Origin: Neoarius graeffei
Taxonomy: Eukaryota; Chordata; Actinopteri; Siluriformes; Ariidae
Reading direction: 5' to 3'
NCBI RefSeq assembly: GCF_027579695.1
Contig: NC_083578.1
Location: 3,487,960 to 3,551,959 of the forward strand
Length of the DNA stretch: 64,000 nt
Shown here: in pieces, positions 60,638 to 64,000 of the stretch
Position numbering within the stretch: the first letter of the stretch is position 1
How the letters are laid out: each line of letters starts with the position of its first letter
The notes under the pieces: model-generated
What the model saw: the letters and a program-made list of their open reading frames with translations, nothing else
The model's database searches: none
What the model was told of the DNA's origin: nothing
Position numbers and translations under genes: made by a program

Positions 60638-63600
60638 AATGCAGACAAGTTGTCTCAATATTTTTTTTTACTGCTCTGTTAAATTCTTTCTTAAAATAAA
60701 TGTATAATAGAGGACCAGGATTAATGGAGAAAAATGAAAAAAAAAACCACTTCATGTTTAAAACTGGCGGCACGGTGGTGTAGTGGTTAGCGCTGTCGCC
60801 TCACAGCAAGAAGGTATGGGTTTGAGCCCCGTGGCCGGTGAGGGCCTTTCTGTGCGGAGTTTGCATGTTCTCCCCGTGTCCGCGTGGGTTTCCTCCGGGT
60901 GCTCCGGTTTCCCCCACAGTCCAAAGACATGCAGGTTAGGTTAACTGGTGACTCTAAATTGACCGTAGGTGTGAATGTGAGTGTGAATGGTTGTCTGTGT
61001 CTATGTGTCAGCCCTGTGATGACCTGCCGACTTGTCCAGGGTGTACCCCGCCTTTCGCCCATAGTCAGCTTGGATAGGCTCCAGCTTGCCTGCGACCCTG
61101 TAGAAGGATAAAGCAGCTAGAGATAATGAAATGAGATGTTTAAAACAGAATTTGTCACATTTTCTGAGAATGGCCCCTATACAGTGATGTGCAAAAGTCT
61201 TAGGCACATGTAAAGAAATGCTGTAGACCAAAAATGGCTGAAAATTAATTAAATGAAATGTTTCATCATAAAAAATGTGATGACCTTGTGACTTGTCCAG
61301 GGTGTACCCCGCCTCTCGCTCATAGCCAGCTGGGATAGGCTCCAGCTTACCCACAATCCTGTATAGGATATGCAGTTATGGATAATGGATGGATGGATGT
61401 TTCTACGTAAAAAATACTATAAACGGTAATCAGTAAGCCATAATAAATGAAACAAAGTCTATATTTGGTGTGAGACGACCCTTTGCTTGAAAAAAGAAAA
61501 AAATATCTGTCTCAGGTCCAGTGCGTGCAGTTTAATAAGGAAATGAGCTGTAGGTTTTACTGAGCATCTTACAGAACCAGCCATTGCTCTTCTGGACACT
61601 TTAGCCAGCATCTCACTGGGCTGCGACAACCTGTGACTAGTTGGAGACACAACAATTGCAATAAAATATGCGAATTCAGCTCTCACACTTCCTGCCTCAC
61701 GGAAACTGACTTGAGAAGGGTTCGTGATGGCTTTGTGACACCAGCAACGCATTTGCAGCTATTTTGAGAGAAATTTTGTTGCACAAATTTTTTGAACATG
61801 TTCAAAATTTCAGCGACAAAGGAGTGACACTTTGCGACTCATGCGAGGAAATTGAGAAGCCCCGCGAATGTTTCAAGACACTTTTGAAACTCTCTCGCGA
61901 ATGATGTTCACAATTTGTCGCAAGCTGTCGCAGCCCAGTGAGATACTGGCTTTTGACTGTCACACTCGCTTCTTCATTTTACACCAAAACCCAGTAGCCT
62001 TCATTATGTTTTCTTTTTTAATCTGAAAAGTGTGCTCTTATGGAATATGCTGCTCAGGTACAAACAATTTTTTTTCCTGTAACATTTAATTTTGTGCTGG
62101 GGAAAAAAAACAACCTTTGGACTGTAAAATGTTTTTGTACTGATTCACTAATGTAGAAGTCATAAAATAGAAATCTATAACAAAGATTATATATATATAT
62201 AGGGAGCCTAATACTTTTGCACAATACTGTATATTCAAAATATTTTTCAGCTGTTCAGATATTTTTTGTTGTTCATAGCTTCCATACCTCCATCTCAAAA
62301 CAAATAAATTTGTTCCTCTGCAAAACTTGAAAGGTGGAATTGTACTTTATTGATTTATTTACAAGAAATCATGTTTCCATTAATTATTAGCCACATTTGC
62401 TTCTTAGCTTCGTTTTAATCATCACTCTGATTTTGGCTTTGTGTTTACACTGTGTTTATGATGTAGGCGTGATTCAGAAGATTTCATGCGACTCTCCTAT
62501 AACAGCTATGATGCACACAATTACATTTGAGAATTCACTAACAACGTTTAAGCGCGGACTGGCATATGACGGAATGGTAATTATATTTTTGACCATTAAA
62601 ATAAATCGTTTTCATCAGCATTTTGTATAGGTTTTGATAAACAAACATAAAAGCACTCAGCTAGGAACGTTGCTGACTGCTAGCTTTGTCTCATTATGTA
62701 GCAAGCTGAGAAAGTGTCAGCCTAATCTCAGCCTAAATTCTATATTGTGCTCCAGGAGGTGAACTAGTTAATCATGTATTTAAAACCATTACACAGTGTC
62801 ATTAAGTTATCTGATGTTTGGACGACCATCAATTTAATGAAATCTAGTAGATGATTATGCAAACTAGGCTATCTAATGAACATCAAGTAAACCAGTTTAC
62901 TACATAATTAAATCCAGAACGTCAGTTTGTGACTTAATATTGTGTAAACTACTTTATTAAAAAAGCAGTGTGTGTGTGTGTGTGTGTGTGAAGCATTTTG
63001 AAGCCATTTTCCTCTCCATGACAGCTTAAGATGACATTGTTTCTGATCTTTCTTTCCTTCTTCATTAGATTAAACTGACCGACCCAAAGTCCAATCCTCT
63101 AAGAAGGAAAAGAGTGTATGTGATTGCAACTTATGGTAATAAAAAATTAGTCCAGAAGCTGCTTACCAATGACCAAGGGCTCTCTCAGTTTTCCCTCAAC
63201 ACTAAACCTTGGAGTTCAGAGCAAGTCATTTTAGAGGTGTGTGAAGTCTTGATACTTTTTCCTTCTTTTTCTTTTTCTCCTTTTTTTGAATGAACCCTCA
63301 TGCTATGTTCATGTGAAATAAGAAGACCATGTCCATCTGAGATGTCATTCCCTTATATTTTGCTGAAGTTAATATGACAAAAAAATCTTGTTATAAAACT
63401 GAGAATTCAGTAGCACTGTGATATTATATCATGTTAGAGTGCCTTATCTTTCAGTTTTTCTTTCATTTTTTTCTTTTACATAGGCACGGACTGAAATGAC
63501 AAACAATCTACGCATAGCAGATTTGCCCACCCCATACTACCCTACAGCCAAGCTCTTTCTTCAGGCTTTCTTTTCTGAGAGCCAGAGTTTTATTGAACTG

Positions 63601-64000
63601 AAGAGCAGCTTGAAGCCTTTCAGCTGTAATACAAATGCGATCATCAAGGCTGAGTACAGGATCCAGGAGAGTGCACTCAGACCACAGCAGAGCACCTTGA
63701 CCTTCTACTACATGGTGTGTTTGGCTATCACTATCGCATTATAACATGGGATTAAAATCAAGAAACATTGCGGAATGAAAATACTTTTACTGTATTAATT
63801 TGTTTTAAGTGATGGTTACCTGAGGATAAAATGAGTGAAAATGAGTACTTACTCAAAGACTTTTATACTCCTAGTTTTTCATTTGAAAGTATTTTTTTAC
63901 AAGTTTCAAACATCATAAATTATTTTTCTGTACCCGGAAATATCATTTAATGTGTTATAATTTATGCATCTTCATTTTAATTTGTCTAGGTGATGAATAA
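31586..64000 (+). CDS. a2m-like: Alpha-2-macroglobulin-like gene, 5' half (13 exons seen, gene runs off the window)
   Basis: Secreted broad-range protease inhibitor of the thioester-containing A2M/complement family. Thirteen exons were joined by splice sites and codon phase and give about 491 residues. They cover a signal peptide (about 1-21), MG1 (about 26-120), MG2 beginning near VKTDKPIYKPGQT (about 125-219), MG3 beginning VLPKFEVTV (220 on), MG4 (about 320-411) and MG5 (412 on). Exon lengths and phases resemble mammalian A2M, including a 53-nt exon 4 and a 21-nt exon 5. No stop, frameshift or missing splice site was found. Bait region, thioester (CGEQ) and receptor-binding domain are beyond the right edge. 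Introns 2-10 carry most of the mobile elements listed here. Fish A2M paralogues cannot be told apart from this part alone. Confidence 0.92.
32105..32465 (+). mobile_element. Full-length SINE (A2M intron 1)
   Basis: Complete from ggcggcacggtggtgtag to gataatgagatga. Duplication gatacttgtcc (32094-32104) and gatatttgtcc (32466-32476). Confidence 0.92.
32480..33750. other. A2M intron 1 sequence, no gene seen
   Basis: AT-rich sequence without clear repeat boundaries. cttatgaatattcatgagtt at about 32991 resembles aaatattcatgag at about 32744. An (AAT)n tract begins near 33759. Confidence 0.5.
33860..34222 (-). mobile_element. Full-length SINE inside an (AT)n tract (A2M intron 1)
   Basis: Bounded by (AT)n on both sides (33834-33859 and 34223-34274), so the target duplication cannot be separated from the microsatellite. 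The right AT tract continues into (GT)n. Confidence 0.9.
34340..34850 (+). mobile_element. Repeat with crypton-like first-exon peptide, copy B
   Basis: Starts with a hairpin (aggtgattatagaaaat and its inverse atttctcgataatcacct). The ATG at 34445 opens MASNRFITISEEELQMMKEN, then AVPQSTKDALKFGLKLFK, then a possible donor (aaag-GTGGGA). This resembles the N-terminus of fish crypton-like (DUF3504-type) proteins. No recombinase domain follows, so this is a remnant or non-autonomous copy. Confidence 0.45.
34860..35259. other. End of A2M intron 1, no gene seen
   Basis: Unique-looking AT-rich sequence leading to the exon 2 acceptor. Confidence 0.5.
35260..35440 (+). CDS. a2m-like: A2M-like exon 2 (MG1)
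   Basis: Follows the acceptor ctctgttcag and ends before GTCAGG. The split isoleucine is followed by VYLLAVTSLPVGGTTEKLC and a strand-rich stretch with a potential N-glycosylation site, NVT. The pattern of P-x-GG-TTEK-C matches the first macroglobulin domain of fish A2M proteins. Length is 181 nt and the exon ends on a codon boundary. Confidence 0.9.
35617..35663. repeat. (TAA)n microsatellite next to the exon 3 acceptor
   Basis: About 15 TAA units in A2M intron 2, ending 26 bp before the acceptor AG at 35688-35689. Confidence 0.95.
35690..35846 (+). CDS. a2m-like: A2M-like exon 3 (end of MG1, start of MG2)
   Basis: Acceptor ttttcaacag, donor GTAACA. The frame ends in VLIVKTDKPIYKPGQT, the signature KTDK-x-IYKPGQT that opens MG2 throughout the A2M/C3 family. 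The exon is 157 nt and leaves one base for the next exon. A long (TAA)n microsatellite ends only about 26 bp before the acceptor. Confidence 0.95.
36173..36829. mobile_element. Non-autonomous DNA element (A2M intron 3)
   Basis: Ends aaggtgatgatacatggg and, inverted, aaggtgatgatagacagg. Subterminal gttgcc-type repeats are inverted at both ends. About 0.65 kb and noncoding. Related fragment at 7885-8097. Confidence 0.6.
37046..37096. repeat. (CTT)n microsatellite (A2M intron 3)
   Basis: Interrupted cttcttctt tract. Confidence 0.9.
37440..37492 (+). CDS. a2m-like: A2M-like exon 4 (MG2)
   Basis: Acceptor tttttccgacag, donor GTTAG. The split valine is followed by KFRIVSLDSSFLTYNQK, the direct continuation of the PGQT motif (VKFR-V-S-D). 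It is 53 nt, the same size as the corresponding mammalian exon. A full-length SINE sits 74 bp into the following intron. Confidence 0.95.
37566..37943 (-). mobile_element. Full-length SINE (A2M intron 4)
   Basis: Exact duplication tccatcaatcat at 37554-37565 and 37944-37955. It sits 74 bp after exon 4. A (TG)n tract follows at 37955-37984. Confidence 0.93.
38668..39715 (+). mobile_element. SINE inside the hAT element, split by a Harbinger-like element
   Basis: Exact duplication accttctgcact at 38656-38667 and 39716-39727. The SINE body is 38668-38896 plus 39583-39715, split by the element at 38897-39579. Confidence 0.92.
38897..39579. mobile_element. Harbinger-like non-autonomous element inside the SINE
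   Basis: 683 bp with ends tggcccttttccactac and, inverted, tgccgcttttccactac, flanked by TAT (38894-38896 and 39580-39582). The subterminal regions carry agctcgcttcagc-like repeats. The 3-bp duplication and end type fit PIF/Harbinger MITEs of fish. Class is inferred. Confidence 0.65.
40225..40600 (+). pseudogene. Tc1-like transposase N-terminal remnant (A2M intron 4)
   Basis: MPRRKIISRDLREAILTAHQ, then GKGYKAISKELEV, then in shifted frames the second HTH ending with a PRKFTTTTDHLM-like stretch. It is the DNA-binding half of a Tc1-like transposase from a family different from the other copies here. The catalytic half is missing. Confidence 0.65.
40850..40870 (+). CDS. a2m-like: A2M-like exon 5 (21-nt microexon)
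   Basis: Encodes only FPKIEME between ttttgtttcag and GTAATG. Both ends are on codon boundaries. It corresponds to the seven-residue exon known in mammalian A2M at the same place (residues before DPKGNRI), so size and position are conserved. ORF-based gene finding would miss it. Confidence 0.85.
41122..41290 (+). CDS. a2m-like: A2M-like exon 6 (MG2)
   Basis: Acceptor tttaatttgag, donor GTCAGG. The frame begins DPNSNIIGQW and ends FEVKDY plus one base. The order DP-N-I-QW, then P-NSE, then G-Y-I-V, then F-V-Y is typical of the second half of MG2. Length is 169 nt. Confidence 0.92.
41590..41664. repeat. (AT)n microsatellite (A2M intron 6)
   Basis: About 37 AT units. Confidence 0.95.
41862..42110 (-). 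mobile_element. Solo end of the Tc1-like family at 27781-29385
   Basis: Near-identical to 29143-29385 (for example cccaacttttttgagatgtg and tttggaattggggttgta), then flanked by TA. The rest of the element is absent. Confidence 0.85.
42360..43270 (-). pseudogene. hAT transposase remnant (A2M intron 6)
   Basis: The minus-strand frame 42484-42789 contains LGVARFPMLKQLFTAFLCLP, then QSNADSERAFSLVRKI, the hAT C-terminal dimerisation block (PHSNA-ER-FS). Upstream at 42940-43190, in other frames, are MFCQFLVEHNIPPTVADHF and KKFPNSKTAQ, matching the N-terminal region of the same kind of protein. The catalytic part is mostly gone. Confidence 0.65.
43344..43680 (-). repeat. Outer LTR (3' LTR of the minus-strand element)
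   Basis: Read on the minus strand it starts tgtggcagcgggggcg and ends tgtcaca. It carries a (CT)n tract and a TTTAAATA-like box, and an AATAAA-type signal (ctcttttattttgc). It resembles the LTR at 49567-49876 closely, including the block gttgcaatactctccagcc, which is absent from the inner LTR at 44409. Confidence 0.88.
43681..44400 (-). pseudogene. Gmr1-like pol fragment: RT C-terminal part and RNase H
   Basis: Two minus-strand frames. 44005-44388 encodes the RT thumb with KTKKGVRQFLGLAGYYRMFI and the start of RNase H (LQMDASDRGLGAVLSQ). 43597-43998 encodes RNase H with YSTIEKECLAIKWAI and SDHAPLQWLHRM. A frameshift separates them near 44000. It stops abruptly at about 44405, just after LGFHLGNGQV in reading order, where the + strand LTR begins. 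Confidence 0.85.
44409..44728 (+). repeat. Inner LTR, + orientation
   Basis: tgtggcagcgggggcg to gaactgtcaca, with TATTTAA near 44540 and AATAAA near 44662. A primer-binding-site-like tggtgccgaaaccc follows at 44730-44743. Its middle part differs from the outer LTRs, so it comes from another subfamily copy. Confidence 0.85.
44775..45650 (+). pseudogene. Gmr1-like gag (+ copy)
   Basis: The frame from MESSPFTNLVHALTTAQ to about residue 290 contains EQEQRFKALVLAQQEDRQAF and a capsid-like region (DDPEAFLTLFEQVAE). The frame is lost in a (CT)n tract at 45493-45518. The zinc knuckle CWRCGEPGHLQQQC lies in another frame (about 45699-45740). Confidence 0.85.
45690..46273 (+). pseudogene. Gmr1-like zinc knuckle and aspartic protease (+ copy)
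   Basis: CCHC knuckle CWRCGEPGHLQQQC, then a stop at 45830-45832. The next frame carries LLDSGCNQTSIHQSL, the protease active-site region (DSG), and ends near THSIILGNDWPGF. Breaks: one stop and a frame change before the protease. Confidence 0.8.
46360..47420 (+). pseudogene. Gmr1-like integrase (+ copy)
   Basis: Zinc-binding H-H-C-C part near 46450-46600 (AAHFNPIAGHLG and CTACREC). The catalytic core follows, with MDL, LTDQGTSFMS and HPQTDGLVERFN giving the D-D-E residues. In-frame stops near 46516, 46698, 46993 and 47142 break it. It lies between protease and RT, as in Gmr1 elements. Confidence 0.85.
47430..48177 (+). pseudogene. Gmr1-like RT, first half (+ copy), internally deleted
   Basis: ELAQLQTEFSDVFSPLP and HKKKVVWEELEAMLERGIVE lead to SPVVLVPK. 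About 40 codons are then missing before FYSTLDLTKGYRQIPL (motif A). YLDDIIIYSNDW (motif C) follows, and the reading ends at ANPKKCVIGQV. The sequence then breaks off at 48177, close to where the minus-strand RT half at 44400 would begin. Confidence 0.85.
48198..48620 (-). pseudogene. Gmr1-like zinc knuckle and protease (- copy)
   Basis: Minus-strand frame with CWRCGEPGHLQQQC, then VDSGCNQTSIHQSL and THSIILGTDWLGFG. Unlike the + copy, knuckle and protease are in one frame. The frame runs past the breakpoint at about 48198 into unrelated sequence. Confidence 0.85.
48622..49540 (-). pseudogene. Gmr1-like gag (- copy)
   Basis: Minus-strand frame from MESSPFVDLANTLATAQ through the capsid-like region (DDPEAFLTLFEQAVEASG), ending after a (GA)n/(CT)n tract at 48773-48796 that throws the frame. 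The offset differs from that in the + copy. Confidence 0.85.
49567..49876 (-). repeat. Outer LTR (5' LTR of the minus-strand element)
   Basis: Read on the minus strand, tgtggcagcgggggcg to tgtcaca, followed by the primer-binding-site-like tggtgccgaaacc at 49552-49565. Very close to the LTR at 43344-43680. Confidence 0.88.
50063..50147 (+). CDS. a2m-like: A2M-like exon 7 (start of MG3)
   Basis: Acceptor catctgttacag, donor GTGAGT. The split valine is followed by LPKFEVTVQLPPKITIL and a stretch ending KVCAK. VLPKFEV is the conserved start of MG3. It is 85 nt. Intron 6 before it is 8.8 kb because it holds the Gmr1-like element and a hAT remnant. Confidence 0.95.
50840..52848 (-). pseudogene. 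Tc1-like transposase, interrupted and frameshifted
   Basis: Starts MRSKELSMQVKQAILK at 52848. It is interrupted after about 16 codons by the TTAA insert, then resumes LRKQKKPIREIATILGVAKS at about 51885. The first D region near 51475 is followed by a frameshift at about 51370-51430. The second frame (50839-51360) has IIQMDNDPKDKAKAT with the second D and DLNPIEHAFD with the E, spaced DD34E. Confidence 0.85.
51890..52801. mobile_element. Non-autonomous TTAA-flanked element rich in CGGATG
   Basis: Ends ggcccggtcccactg and cagtgggaccgggcct, inverted, flanked by TTAA (51886-51889 and 52802-52805). piggyBac-type elements use TTAA. The 912-bp interior has dozens of gcggatg/aacggatg motifs on one strand, and no transposase. 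Confidence 0.7.
54642..54741 (+). CDS. a2m-like: A2M-like exon 8 (MG3)
   Basis: Acceptor acgatctacag, donor GTTAGT. Joined in phase it reads YAYGKPMNGTVRATVC and ends ICRKYKME. The Y-YGKP-G-V motif is conserved in A2M proteins. It carries a possible N-glycosylation site (NGT). Length is 100 nt. Confidence 0.94.
54742..57151. other. A2M intron 8, no gene seen
   Basis: Mostly unique-looking AT-rich sequence. 55420-56080 is more GC-rich and may be an unclassified repeat (its ORFs show no recognisable protein). (AAT)n at 56084-56128 and a G run at 56911-56920. Confidence 0.5.
57152..57263 (+). CDS. a2m-like: A2M-like exon 9 (MG3)
   Basis: Acceptor ttttcctttag, donor GTTAGA. Encodes TDKNGCAERVINLKEFAL and ends VEEYGT plus one base. 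The D-GC motif and the following hydrophobic pattern agree with the end of MG3. Length is 112 nt. Intron 9 that follows (5.2 kb) contains the nested elements at 57584-61174. Confidence 0.9.
58090..58440 (-). mobile_element. SINE inside the AACGTTT element
   Basis: Nearly full-length with a short internal deletion. Duplication agaaacatgtt (58079-58089) and agaagcatgtt (58441-58451). Confidence 0.88.
59166..59322 (+). mobile_element. tRNA-derived SINE, third family
   Basis: Starts agggcatcatggctcaggtg with A-box-like tggctcaggtggataagg and B-box-like gggtttgattccgacc. Ends in an A-rich tail. Exact 17-bp duplication agaagtctctgaatatg at 59149-59165 and 59323-59339. Confidence 0.9.
60765..61135 (+). 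mobile_element. Full-length SINE
   Basis: Exact duplication atgtttaaaac at 60754-60764 and 61136-61146. It lies just inside the right end of the outer element. Confidence 0.92.
61277..61397 (+). mobile_element. Truncated older SINE copy with (GGAT)n tail
   Basis: tgacttgtccagggtgtacc to ggataatggatggatggatg, diverged from the young copies and with the older tail type also seen at 7388. Confidence 0.8.
61400..62466. other. End of A2M intron 9, no gene seen
   Basis: Unique-looking sequence apart from an inverted pair around 61600-61640 and 61930-61955 (tctcactgggctgcgacaac and its inverse cagcccagtgaga), which may mark a small element of about 340 bp. Confidence 0.5.
62467..62576 (+). CDS. 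a2m-like: A2M-like exon 10 (start of MG4)
   Basis: Acceptor tatgatgtag, donor GTAATT. The split glycine is followed by VIQKISCDSPITAMMHTITF and ends FKRGLAYDGM. The F-x-F-K-GL-Y-G pattern is the MG4 strand that precedes the conserved V-L-D loop. It is 110 nt and ends on a codon boundary. Confidence 0.9.
62577..63068. other. A2M intron 10, no gene seen
   Basis: AT-rich with a (TG)n tract at 62968-62990. Confidence 0.6.
63069..63236 (+). CDS. a2m-like: A2M-like exon 11 (MG4)
   Basis: Acceptor ttcttcattag, donor GTGTGT. Begins IKLTDPKSNPLRRKRVYV and contains TNDQGLSQFSLNT, matching the T-D-HG-FSI-T motif of MG4. It is 168 nt, an exact 56 codons. Confidence 0.93.
63484..63714 (+). CDS. a2m-like: A2M-like exon 12 (MG5)
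   Basis: Acceptor cttttacatag, donor GTGTGT. Encodes 77 codons from ARTEM to STLTFYYM, including LKSSLKPFSCNTNAIIKAEY. This corresponds to the MG5 region with its P-x-CN-(T)-x-V-x-Y motif and the FYY ending. Confidence 0.93.
63990..64000 (+). CDS. a2m-like: A2M-like exon 13, first codons only
   Basis: After an acceptor (tttgtctag) the last 11 bases read VMNK, which continues FYYM as in the A2M consensus FYYL(I/V)MAKG. The exon is cut by the window edge. Confidence 0.75.

Larger units (their letters stand above)
57584..61174. mobile_element. Outer inverted-repeat element of a multi-layer nest (A2M intron 9)
   Basis: A perfect 20-bp inverted repeat (gccattctcagaaaatgtga at 57584-57603, inverted at 61155-61174) encloses 3.6 kb. 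The element's own sequence carries repeated taaagac motifs in both senses (57612, 57749, 57770, 57801, 57823, 60129, 60322) and an (AT)n tract at 60549-60636. It contains SINEs at 57838-59977 and 60765-61135. Class unknown. Confidence 0.6.

Overview
The window is vertebrate nuclear DNA, almost certainly from a teleost fish; a catfish-like (siluriform) source is a guess based only on the repeat mix. The evidence is spliced, GT-AG bounded exons of a fish-type alpha-2-macroglobulin, a dense population of fish-type SINEs ending in (ATGAG)n, Tc1/mariner, hAT, Penelope, L2-like and Gmr1-like elements, and long microsatellites. There are no operons or prokaryotic features.

Only two host genes are visible, both on the + strand and both in the alpha-2-macroglobulin (A2M) family, so this is part of a tandem A2M cluster. 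The upstream gene contributes only its last two coding exons (3188-3293 and 3443-3489). The downstream gene starts at 31586 and runs off the right edge. Thirteen exons were placed by reading frame, splice sites and phase: 31586-31662, 35260-35440, 35690-35846, 37440-37492, 40850-40870 (a 21-nt microexon), 41122-41290, 50063-50147, 54642-54741, 57152-57263, 62467-62576, 63069-63236, 63484-63714 and 63990-64000 (cut off). They encode the signal peptide and about 490 residues covering macroglobulin domains MG1 to MG5. The bait region, thioester and receptor-binding domain lie beyond the window.

Almost everything else is mobile DNA. 1-2840: decayed Tc1 with a SINE inside, a retroelement 3' end and a palindromic repeat. 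3999-6179: a large foldback element. 7388-14050: SINEs, small inverted-repeat elements and hAT elements or remnants. 14050-15160: decayed Tc1. 16800-19896: Penelope-like element. 20258-21749: hAT element. 24007-25010: L2-like reverse transcriptase. 27781-29385: a Tc1-like element with an unbroken transposase frame. The A2M introns hold a hAT element containing a SINE containing a Harbinger-like element (38050-40011), a hAT remnant and a composite Gmr1-like LTR retrotransposon (42360-49876), a Tc1 carrying a TTAA-flanked insert (50647-53200), and a multi-layer nest at 57584-61174.

Many insertions keep clear target-site duplications, so their boundaries and relative order can be read directly. 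The points most worth checking are the composite Gmr1-like element (an opposite-strand segment inside one 5-bp duplication), the foldback element with seven IR-1 nuclear-receptor-like sites, the three repeats with a crypton-like first-exon peptide, and the unbroken Tc1 transposase.
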